From: Sthenelais limicola
Taxonomy: Eukaryota; Annelida; Polychaeta; Phyllodocida; Sigalionidae
Length of the DNA stretch: 64,000 nt
Reading direction: 5' to 3'
Assembly: GCA_942159475.1 (NCBI GenBank)
Contig: OW804097.1
Location: 115,952,169-116,016,168 of the forward strand
In this document: positions 22,830-33,100 of the stretch, in pieces
Position numbering within the stretch: position 1 is the stretch's first letter
How the letters are laid out: every line of letters starts with the position of its first letter
Translations under genes and position numbers: made by a program
Notes under the pieces: generated by a model
Database searches by the model: none
What the model was told of the DNA's origin: nothing
What the model saw: the letters and a program-made list of their open reading frames with translations, nothing else

Positions 22830-23745
22830 CCATAGTACAAACATTGTATTGCACAAGCATGGTATTGAACATACCACATTGCTCAGCTAGCCGAACAATC
22901 AACCCTATACCTGGCTACTATGTACGCGTGAATAGGCCAGTCACTTGAATGGGTTGTATGCACAGAACATTTGTTAACCTTATAGTCAGGTCCAATGTGC
23001 CTGCCGATGGCCTGTTCTTCTATAATTGATTGATGTCATGTTCTAAACTCTAGAATTACCTCGGCCACAAAACCATATTCCCTCACAGAATACAATGTCT
23101 CTTATTCCAACATCTCGCTATGCAGGAGACAAACAAAATCTTACCAACGTTACTCATTACCATGACTTACAGAAAAAGTAAGAAAGTCACTATTATAACA
23201 AATACCCTACTGCTGCATGAATGATACGGGACATTAGAGGATTTAAATGCAAGAATAGACATGCAGGTATTAAAACGTTCCTCCCAACAGTCTCCCTTCA
23301 AAAGGGTCTGCTTGGATGCCTATAGTTGTAGAATGTCGATTTTCTTCATGTGAAAAACTAAACCTTAACTAAACCTGCACCAATTTAAGAATTATTTTAT
23401 AAAACTTGCGGAATAGACACTGTTTACATGTATTCTAATCGGCCAAAATTGAAAAAAAAAATATTTGACTTGCTTTCTTTCTCTTCTTAAAAATAGCTTG
23501 TCGATACATATTGTATCTCAAAGGTCCAACATCTATGTTAGTTCGATGTGAAGAATTGTAAAGTTGCCTCATGACAATATACATCTAGTAAAAATTTAAA
23601 TTGTACTTCTAGTTATTAGTTATATTATTCAAATTGCATTTGTATCAGTAATGTTTCGTACAATGAAAATGTATAACCTAGTGAAATGTGTCACGAAATA
23701 AAACTGTTTAAAAAAAGAGACATGGGATGGTGATAATTAACCTTC
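22830..23745. other. No gene seen
   Basis: AT-rich sequence without sustained frames or recognised repeats. Confidence 0.45.
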
Positions 23746-23749
23746 TGAT

Positions 23750-24040
23750 GGGTAAAGTCGCCAGAAAATGTACAATCTTGTGCGACCGAATTGTAATTTC
23801 ATCAGCAATAAAGGATTTTTGAATTTGAATTTGAATTTAAATTCATTTTCACCAATTCTCTGAAATAGCCCAAATTTCAGACGAAAATAAAGTTCAAAAT
23901 ACTGGTCAACATAATTAAACAGATTGCTAGAATCAATGCAATGCCGAATTTACCTAGTATTGACCAAATTGCAGCCTAACTTAACCTAATCTACTAAATG
24001 TGTACAGCTGCCGATTGTATATTTTCTGAAAATCTGGCCC
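23750..24040 (-). repeat. Family A MITE carrying a retroposed tail
   Basis: The A copy is broken at about 23777 by some 62 bp ending in AATAAAGGATTTTTGAATTT and GAATTT units, then resumes with CATTTTCACCAATTCTCTG. Confidence 0.78.
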
Positions 24041-24115
24041 TGATCTATTCTCAGGACCGAAATTATTGTACTCTATACCTGTCACTAACTATATTATTAT
24101 CTTAATCGCACATAT

Positions 24116-24329
24116 GGGTCAGATTTTCAGAAAATGTACAATTGACAGCACTACACATTTAGTAAATTCTTCTAAATTAGGCTGAAAAATGAGAAATACC
24201 GGGTATATCTGAGTAGATTTGGCACTGCCGTGATTTAAAGTATCAGTTCTGATATGTTAAACTGCATTTTGTGGCTCATTTTTGTCTTAAATTTTGGTTT
24301 GAATTGTACATTTTCTGAAAATCTGACCC
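24116..24329 (+). repeat. Family A MITE, short internal deletion
   Basis: Both ends present, but the TTATTTGAGAGGATTGGTGA part before the right end is missing. Confidence 0.82.
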
Positions 24330-24417
24330 ATAAAGCGTGCTGCCACGTCTAACATGCTGTAAACAAGTATTATGGAAATACTTGGGATGAGCGGACTTCC
24401 CTGTAGTATGCCTAATT

Positions 24418-24664
24418 GGGTGAAGTCGCCAGAAAATGTACAATTCGCCTTCACCAATTCTCTGAAATAACCCAAATTTCAGACAAAAATAAAGTTCAAA
24501 ATAAGGTTTAACCTAGGTAAATTCGAGTATATTTGGCATTGCAGTGATACTAACAATCTGTTTGGTTAGGTTGAACTGTATTTTGAACTTTATTTTCATC
24601 TGAAATTTGGATTATTTGAGGGGATTGGTGAGAGTGAATTGTGCATTTTTTTGTGACTTCACCC
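24418..24664. repeat. Family A MITE turned into a full palindrome
   Basis: Both halves are the TTCACCAAT-type half in inverse orientation (left: CACCAATTCTCTGAAATAAC, right: GGATTATTTGAGGGGATTGG). The other half of the family is absent. Confidence 0.78.
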
Positions 24665-25440
24665 AAATGTTACATGGCCTCTGTCTGACACACCGTCTAG
24701 TGAAACTGTAGGTGAGTGTATACTTTTGTACTTTGCTGCCCCCTGACGATACAAATCTGAACTAGCCCTACCAACTTAGGTTTAGGGTTAGAGTTAGTAT
24801 TGGTATATCTAATATCGGTAGTAAATGCTTTATTTCCTCCATAAATAGTTACAATAGACAGGAAAAAGGATAATATACTTTCTGTGCCCTCGCAGCTCTT
24901 CGAAGAAACCCAGAGTTACTTTTACTTTTATTGATAAAGAACTACTAACCACTATGTCCCCTTAACACTAAGATTGACATACCTTGGTACATCATTTTCT
25001 ACTAGAATATAACAATAATTAAATGGAATATCAGCACCTCTAAATGTTCTCTCGGTTTACCGTCTATACTATAACCTCTTACTCTTACATAGTTTGTCCA
25101 TCTTCATTGATGTTTTCGGTACAATCGTCCTCGGTACTTATTTTGTACTTTTGTTATTCGGTATAAGATACAAAATTTCTGTTCAGTTATTTCAGTTTAC
25201 AAGACTTACATACCGAGTTAATTTTTTATGCTTGTGTTATTATATAGATATACACATATATGGCTACACATAATATTACATTGAAATATATATATATATA
25301 CATACATACATTAGTACATACATACATTAGTGCCCTTCTTCTATTCTCGTAACATAAATGTGCGTTTCAGATAGATTCTAAAGTTTACTAGGTCGTCTAC
25401 CTGTTTATTCTCATAAAAGGTGTTATCTTTAGAGTTCCAC
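24665..25440. other. No gene seen. TA microsatellite at 25255-25315
   Basis: AT-rich sequence with TATATA and CATACATACATTAGTA runs. Confidence 0.45.
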
Positions 25441-25445
25441 AGCAT

Positions 25446-25769
25446 TCAGGCCGTGTACAGACAGGATCTCTTTATTCTTTCTGTGTGAGGGGCGATAACC
25501 TTCAAGACTTTCTTATAACTACCTTTGCTGGACCTAAGTCCAGGCTTCCTCCCTTCAATATTTTCATCTGACGATGTGATAACCTTCAAGACTTTCTTAT
25601 AACTACCTTTGCTGGACCTAAGTCCAGGCTTCCTCTCTTCAGTATTTTCATCTGACAATGTCTTTTTGTATGCTACTTCGAGTAAATGTGCCTCTCTTCT
25701 ATGTTGGAGAGCGGGATACGCCTCTTGATTGTAGTAGAGATGGTACTCAAGCTTTTTACCTATATCTGT
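25446..25769 (-). CDS. Unrecognised open frame with a tandem 28-residue repeat
   Basis: The minus frame is open from 25769 to the stop at 25446 without needing an ATG. It reads KKLEYHLYYNQEAYPALQ, then HRREAHLLEVAYKK, then two copies of a 28-residue unit (SDEN-E-RKPGLRSSKGSYKKVLKVI), then a short tail. The DNA behind the unit is an 84-bp tandem duplication. An AACAG acceptor at 25766 could make it a last exon. The amino-acid make-up (charged, no repeats of transposon type) looks coding, but I recognise no family. It could be a decayed retroposed gene piece. Confidence 0.35.
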   Translation of the reverse strand, partial: TDIGKKLEYHLYYNQEAYPALQHRREAHLLEVAYKKTLSDENTEERKPGLRSSKGSYKKVLKVITSSDENIEGRKPGLRSSKGSYKKVLKVIAPHTERIKRSCLYTA

Positions 25770-25970
25770 TCACTCTGGAAATACTCCTTTCGATTGTCTG
25801 ATAAGTTCTGTTCTTATTTGTATAATGGTAGCAGTTATTGCAAGTATTGTCTACTTTGAAATGTAATAATTTGGAATGTCAGATCAGAAAATTGTACTTG
25901 TACGTGAGCTTATAAATAAACAAACTATTCCACCTCACAGGACGCTGGAAAAAAAACCAGTTCATCATGT

Positions 25971-26205
25971 GGGTCAGCTCGTCAGAAAATGTACAATTGT
26001 CAGCTCCCCACATTTTGGTAAATCTGGCTAAATCAGACTGAAAATGGTCAATACCAGGAATATATGAGTATATTTGGTATTGCGTTGTTTTAAAATAACT
26101 GTTCTATTATGTTAAACTGCATTTTGAAGCTCATTTTCGTCTTAAATGTGGATTATTTGAGAGGATTGGTGAAGAGGAAGTATACATTTTCTGACGATAT
26201 GACCC
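25971..26205 (+). repeat. Family A MITE, full
   Basis: GGGTCAGCTCGTCAGAAAAT at the left, TTTTCTGACGATATGACCC at the right. GTCAG-type ends on both sides. Confidence 0.82.
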
Positions 26206-26527
26206 ATGTCTCTATAGCTGCGTTAGTAGCCTGGCGCCTAGTATTTAATCACTTCTGTAAACGGAGTTCGTAGTTTGTACGTTAGCCACCAGGTGCCGTG
26301 AGAGGGTTATGTTAGGACGTCACATTGTACCAATATGTATTTTTATACACATTCCATGTATTGTTCATTACTTCTGTGATTTTTCATATTAAGTTGTACC
26401 TTTACAGAGATTGTCATAATAGTGTTTGAAAATTGTTTTTATGAGACAATCCAACTGCTTTGCTCATTTAATGCAGTGTGCTATGTGCTGAATACATTAT
26501 AAACAAAATACAAAAATACAAATATAT

Positions 26528-26759
26528 GGGTCAGATTTTCAGAAAATGTACAATTCGCCTTCACCAATCCTCTCAAATAACCCACATTTAAGACATAAAT
26601 GAGCTTCAAAGTGCAGTTTAACATAACACAACTGATACTTTAAATCAATGCGATACCAAATATACTCAGATATACCCAGTATTCATCATTTTTCAGCCTA
26701 ATTTAGCAGAATTTCCTAAATGTGTAGAGCTGCCAATACACTTTCTGAAAATCTGACCC
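26528..26759 (-). repeat. Family A MITE, full
   Basis: Both ends present, flanked by ATAT. Confidence 0.87.
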
Positions 26760-26930
26760 ATATAACATTATGAGTATCAGACCGTGTGTGTTAATAATTT
26801 TATTCAGTTGGACATTTTGTATATGTACAATATTCTCTGTACAAACTGTATGAATTTTACAAGAGAATATACCTTCATCTGTATACCTCTATCAATTCTA
26901 GTTTTTTTTTACTGATGATATATTAAATAT

Positions 26931-27179
26931 GGGTGAAGTCGCCAGAAAATGTACAATTCAGCTTCACCAATTCTCTGAAATAACCCAAATTCCAGACGAC
27001 AATACACAGTTGAACCTAACAAAATACAGTTCAACCTAACCAAACAGATTGCATGCTAGAATCAATGCAATGCCAAATGTACTCGAATTTACCTAGTATT
27101 GACCAAATTGCAGCCTAATTTAGCAGAATTTACTAAATGTGTACAGCTGCCAATTGCACATTTTCTGAAAATCTGACCT
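26931..27179 (-). repeat. Family A MITE with a small internal duplication
   Basis: GGGTGAAGTCGCCAGAAAAT at the left. CAGTT-AACCTAAC occurs twice in the middle. Confidence 0.82.
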
Positions 27180-27469
27180 ATAATTATATACGACTACGTC
27201 AAAATAGACAGACTACAAACTATTCCTACGGGCCATTTACATGGCCAAATGACACATTTTTGGTGTAATTGCTCATAGTTTGTATTGTATTATCGTTGGT
27301 ATCATCCTAGACATTCATATTTAGATACATATTGGTTTTTAGTCTCAACTACCCTTAGTTTTTATTACATGAAATTATTATGTGAAAGTAATAGTATGCT
27401 TGAAAGTCGGGAAGAGAAAGTTGAGGAAACACCTCTCACTCCAAACGGCAAAAAAATACAATCCCATTA

Positions 27470-27530
27470 GGTCGCCTATTCCCGGGCAAGGAAAAACCAT
27501 TAGAGCAGTAGGCGTCCAATCTGTCAATAT
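27470..27530. repeat. Small hairpin repeat V, copy 1
   Basis: GTCGCCTATTCCCGG, then ACCATTAGAGCAGTAGGCGT and CCAATC. A second copy is at 52990-53050. Confidence 0.55.
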
Positions 27531-27539
27531 CATATTTTG

Positions 27540-28130
27540 TATTTAAATTTTTTTATTCAGCCAGACATTATGTATTTACACACTGTTCTCAGTTACAGCT
27601 GAACATCTAAGTCAAACGAAGCATTAGAAATATTAGAAAAACAATAGATAAACAGATACTATTCAAACATAAAAATAAAAACATTTCTAGTTGCATTCAT
27701 TGCAGTGGTATTTTAACTTCCTGGATTCTGGGAGGGTTGAGATGTAAAGTTGATATTGTAAGGCATTCATAGATGTCGGTCCCACAATGTAACAGGCTTT
27801 TCTTGTGTTAAACCCACGAATTATTTGAAAATTGATATCATAACGATTCTTTGTAGAGGTGATTATGTGTAGGAGCACGGCGTAGGTGGAGGGTTTTCTT
27901 TTATTACTTAGACTATATACTCTTACTGTATTCACTTATAGAGAGATTATATTTGTCTGTATTGCCTTCTTTTCTTTTCTTGGTATCTATTTAGAAGTAT
28001 AGAAAAATTGTATCCTAGAGTAATGTAAACCAAACCATCAGGCTACTCTGAGAATATTTATGCTAGATGTATAAAAATGTTTAATAGTCCTGAATAAAAT
28101 ATTTACAAATCAAATCAAATCAAATCATAT
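27540..28130. repeat. Region between two inverted retroposon tails
   Basis: The left edge reads TTTTTTATTCAGCCAGACATT (inverse tail), the right edge CCTGAATAAAATATTTACAA followed by CAAAT units. The right part (27868-28128) matches 19050-19425. The 82-codon minus frame at 27687-27935 is not recognised. Confidence 0.5.
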
Positions 28131-28203
28131 TCATGATAGTCCAGGGAAAGGCAAAAAATATTGTTCGCACAAATTACCATACAATCACAGAAAAAACATA
28201 AGT

Positions 28204-28429
28204 GAGTCAGATTTTCAGAAAATGTACAATTCACCTACACCAATTCTCACAAATAACCCAAATTTCAGACGAAAATAAAGTTCAAAATACAGTTCAACCT
28301 AACCAAACAGATTGCTAGAACCAATGCAATGCCGAATATACTCGAATTTACCTAGTATTGCAGCCTAATTTAGCAGAATTTACTTAATATGTACAGCTGC
28401 CAATAATACATTTTCTGAAAATCTGACCC
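28204..28429 (-). repeat. Family A MITE, full
   Basis: Both ends present. Small deletion in the middle. Confidence 0.85.
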
Positions 28430-28628
28430 AAGTCACGTCTATCATCATCCTGCGGGGGCAAAAGAAATGATTCTTGTCTGATCTGAGGTGTTGTGAGCCG
28501 AAACTGGAATATTTATGTGAAATAGATAAGATAGCACACTGGACAATCGAGCCATTAATCATGCATGACCAAGCCATGTCAACTTTCCCAGATCAGAGGG
28601 CAGGTTTCGAAGTTCAATTTGAGTATAT

Positions 28629-28861
28629 GGGTCGATTTTCAGAAAATGTACAATTGGCAGCTCTACACATTTAGGAAATTCTGCTAAATTAGACTGAAAA
28701 TGATGAATACTGAGTAAATCTGTGGACATTTGGTATCGCATTGATTTAAAGTATCTCTTCCGTTATGTTAAACTGCATTTTGAAGCTCATTTTTGTCTTA
28801 AATGTGGGTTATTTGTGAGGATCGGTGAAGGCGAATTGTACATTTTCTGAAAATCTGACCC
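28629..28861 (+). repeat. Family A MITE, full
   Basis: GGGTCGATTTTCAGAAAATG at the left and CTGAAAATCTGACC at the right. Confidence 0.86.
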
Positions 28862-28925
28862 ATATGCAGCCAATGGTTGAAATCTAGAGATAAACATTTA
28901 TTTGTCAAGGTGACAACACATTGTA

Positions 28926-28965
28926 CAATAGGGGATTTGCATGTCCGCCATCTTGAATCCCAATT
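28926..28965 (+). repeat. Family C MITE, left-end fragment
   Basis: AATAGGGGATTTGCATGTCC and GCCATCTTGAATCCC only. Confidence 0.6.
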
Positions 28966-29044
28966 TCCAGCATTATTTTTATTTAGAATATTTATACAGC
29001 AAATCAATAAATTAAATCATTTCAAGTACAATGAAGATATACAT

Positions 29045-29279
29045 GGGTCAGATTTTTAGAAAATGTACAATTGGCAGCTGCACACATTTAGTAAATTATG
29101 CTAAATTATGCTGCAATTTGGTCAATACTAGGTAAATTTGTGTATATTTGTCATTGCATTGATTCTAGAAATCTGTTTGGTTAGGTTGAACTGTATTTTG
29201 AACTTTGTTTTCGTCTGAAATTTGGGTTATTTCAGAGAATTGGCGAAGGTGAATTGTACATTTTCGGGCGACGTTACCC
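29045..29279 (+). repeat. Family A MITE, full
   Basis: Left end as consensus. Right end reads TTTTCGGGCGACGTTACCC, the variant end type. Confidence 0.83.
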
Positions 29280-29377
29280 ACATAGTCATTTCGCAAATCA
29301 GTTTTAACCTTGACATGGACTCACGGGTATGGCATGGAATATTTAATAATGATTTCATGTAAATATCCATGCGTTTT

Positions 29378-29524
29378 ACATGTTTCCCATCATGGATTTG
29401 ATTTTATCGATCATTTACGCAAGCTATGATATTGGTGAAAAGATCCCTGCATTTTCGATGAAAATGTTGTTAAATATTTGTATATCAGATTTGACCTGAA
29501 TCCATCTCATCATGCACTGTAAAG
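29378..29524 (+). repeat. Family C MITE, right part
   Basis: TTTCCCATCATGGATTTGAT to CATCATGCACTGTAA. Confidence 0.65.
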
Positions 29525-29759
29525 CGGGTCGGCCACTGGGATGGCAATTTGATATAGACTTGAAAATTAAATTTATTATAATATTATAATCATAACTTTA
29601 ATCTATCTAGCCTGTCATGGTGAGGTGCCATTGAATTGATATTCATTTGCTTTACCTAAAGAAAACCATTTTATTTTATTTTTATGTTTATGTACCCATG
29701 TATATGTCTATATCTACCTACATATACATACCTATGTTTATAGATAGGTAGGTACTGCT

Positions 29760-29826
29760 GGGTCAGATCTTCAGCAAATGTACAATTGGCAGCTGTATAC
29801 ATTTAGCAAATGGTGCTATAGTTGAA
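29760..29826 (+). repeat. Family A MITE, left-end fragment
   Basis: GGGTCAGATCTTCAGCAAAT and about 45 more matching bases. Confidence 0.7.
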
Positions 29827-30064
29827 TATCTTATTTTGGTTGTCGATGCAAAGACAATGCAGCTATTGAAAATCCTCCTTATCGTCACCAATTCTATCGT
29901 CAATACATCAACAAAATATTGTCAACAGTGGCAAGACCAGTCAATATACACATGCAGAGTGGCACATGCAAAGCCCTTATTATGAACTAAAACCAAATAT
30001 TTAAAAGCCAGAAGGACCTAAATATATGTTGACAATAGACTGAGTCTTATTATCTTAGCACAAC

Positions 30065-30108
30065 ATGGAGTTTGATGAAGTGTTTAAGTACATTGGACAA
30101 TTCTCCAG
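30065..30108 (+). CDS. SLC22 exon 1 (start)
   Basis: Encodes MEFDEVFKYIGQFS plus two bases of Arg15. Too short for an ORF search, but this is the classic SLC22 N-terminus, in a good start context (ACAACATGG). Donor GTGAGC. Confidence 0.9.
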
Positions 30109-33100
30109 GTGAGCGATTTATTTATCTAGTTATCCTTTTTTTCTTCTTTTTTTAGTTCGTGAAAACGATATTTTCCAAAGTGATTCATTGATACGATCTC
30201 TTTGTTGGAATGTTCTCATTTTTCTTTGTTTCTTAGCACTTTAAGTCATATAAATGTATGTGCAAAAATTTAATACAGTGCATTAAATATATTCATTCAT
30301 TTGGAAGGTCATCCTGTGGATATATTTAGCTACTTTATACTAGCAAATGTCCACCCAGAAATATGTCAAACTTTTTCTTTTTTTTTCAAAAATAAAATTA
30401 TCAAACTTTAAATATATAGAAATACTTGTTTAATACCCTAATGTTTGCTATGGTAAAGCTGGGATTCCACTGGCCCGCTTGTATATGGGTCAGATTTTCA
30501 GACATATACAATTCACTTTCACCAATCTTCTCAAATAACTCGAATTTCAGACGAAAATAAAGTTCAAAATACAGTTCAACCTAACCAAACAGATTGCTAG
30601 AATCAATGCATTGCCAAATATATTTGAATTTACCTAGTATTGACCAAATTGCGGCCTAATTCAGCAGAATTTACTAAAACTGTGCAGCTGCCAATTGTAC
30701 ATTTTCTGAAAATCTGACCCACATGCGCTCATGGGTTTCTCTTCCTTCGTATCTTCACAAAGTGCTTTTCCTTTGCTCTCCATCTGCTTTTATATTTAGT
30801 GCAATACAAGTGAAGAGTGATTCTACTCGTTCGCTTGTTTTCCTATGAAATCAACACCAAATTTGTTGGTCCGCTCTCACTGCACTATTAGACTGCTACC
30901 AAAAGACGTGGAAAGAATGGCCTGTAGTTGTGCTCAAATCAGACACTTCAGATATTAGCAAAAGGTCCTGTGTTCTTCTAAAGAAGCGCAATTAACATTT
31001 TTTCTAAGCGTATAGAAAGTGCAGTAACCAATTCTGCTCTGGTGTCACTCTAACATCGCTTGTTATCTGCTCAGAGAAAATAAAAGAGCGGACCATGAGC
31101 GGATCAAAAGAGCGATCCAGTGGAATAGCATCTTTAGAATCAGCTTGATCTCATATTTTCAAATATGATGATATCTCAAAATCCGATAGTTGTGACTTGC
31201 GACTCATTTTCCTTTAACACATTACATATTTTACAGATATCAGATATCAGTGTACTGCTGTGCTGGTATATTTGCCTTTGTGCTGGGAATGCACAATTTC
31301 TCCTCCCCCTTCACAGGAATGGACCAAGAACATTGGTGCAGCATAGACCGACTATCACACTCCAACCTGTCAGAAGAAAGACAAAAAGACTTATCAATAC
31401 CCTGGGATTCAACAGAGAACGAGTATCAGAGGTAAGCACCTATTTCAAGCCAAATGGAGAAAGTAAAAAAACAATATTTGAATCCCTCTCACCCCTAGAC
31501 ACCTCATGCCTTAATCCATCATGACATGCCTTAATCCTTTAACAGTTCGGGCATGATGGTACATTATGTCTAGGTGAGAGTGCACATAAAGGTGGGTTAT
31601 TAATCCTTGTAGACTCTACCTGGTTGGTGGTTATAGCCCCTGGATGGTTCATGGTACAGACTAAAGGGCAACTATTATAGAGTCCCTATATTGGGTATCT
31701 TACGTCATGGGTAGTTTTTATTTCCTTTAATGCAATGTACATAGAAATAACCTTGTGTATAACAGGGCTTCCACATGCACGATTATAATAAATGGAAAGG
31801 AAAAGTACACATCAATATATAGTCAAACAGTACAGAATTGTGTGATTTCTGCTATCGCTAGTCTTAGAATGTGGTTACTTCTTTTAGCATGAACAAAGTC
31901 ATGGCGATAGCTTTATATGCAATATAATTGAATAAGATCAAGACAATAAATAGAGAGAATGGAACGAGCCGCCAGTAATTGAATATGTATTGCACAAGAT
32001 TTGTAGACTTCCATTCTATATTTATTAAATGGGCATAAAACTTGATCATATATATGTATACATATATATATTGAAACTTTATTGTTTTACAAACTTTTTG
32101 CATATGGCCAACACGGAAAAATGGGTCACATGTCTCTGCCTTGACAGTTCTTGCAACATCGTGTGTAAATATGAAAAAGTAGCCAACTCGGTGAAAGATG
32201 TCTCAGAGACAGTGTGAGCACCATCAACTCTGCAGGCCTATGGCTATTGATTTGTTGATGTGCTTCGCAGAGACCCGAAGGTGCTTGTCTAAGTTGATAA
32301 TTTCATAGTTAGCCCACATAGAATTATGAAAATAACAACTTAGATAAGCGCTTTTGGATCTCTATGAAGCACGTCAACAACCTACAGAGGTAACATTAGA
32401 GCTATTTATAGACAATTACATTTTTATCGTACATATACAAAACAATATTTTTATTGCACCCCACTTTTTTTTTAACAGAAATTTTTATTCAGGCTTCGTA
32501 GTACATTTTTGATGCCCTCACCTCAGAGGTGATGTTCTTTAGCACACGTTGACGTATTAACACAAGTTGTCTACATTTTCTATATACAATTCTACCCTTC
32601 TAGGTAGTAGGGGAGATTACACGTGGGTAAAGACAGAGTGTATCAGGGGAGGAGGGGGGGGGGAGGGCCACAGTAAGACAGGGGTAAGAGAAAGAACAGA
32701 GGAAAGGAAAGAAGAAAGAGAAAGAGCTGGATACAATCTTAGGAGCAGACAAAAGCAGAGGGTAGCTGAAGATAAATTTACAGCTTGAGGTAGAGGAAGG
32801 GTCTATGTTTCCTAAGTACAGTAATCTTTTATACGTCTCTTTAGATTATTTTTAAATACAAGTTCATCTCCTTGTAATCTCAATTCAGGACTAAGTCCAT
32901 TCCAAGCCTTTACAATACTGTTTCTCAGTGATTTTTCATCTCTACTGCTTTTGGGGTTAAAATTTCCCAATATTGGTGCATTAGCCTGCCTAGTTAGTCT
33001 ATTTGGGAGGATAACGTTTCCCTTGATATATATTTCCTTATGACCTATAATGCAATGGTTATACAACATTCTTTCCTTGATATTCATCACTTTTGTTGAT

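Larger units (their letters stand above)
30155..31228 (-). repeat. Family B MITE split by element R (SLC22 intron 1)
   Basis: Left arm 30155-30450, right arm 31131-31228 ending TCCTTTAACACATTACAT. It ends 8 bp before the SLC22 exon 2 acceptor. Confidence 0.75.

Noticed and set aside
24778..24800. Telomere-like TTAGGG run
   Set aside because: Only about two units (also near 21975). Far too short for an interstitial telomere.
27687..27935. 82-codon minus frame as a gene
   Set aside because: No recognised domain, lies between retroposon tails, no splice support.
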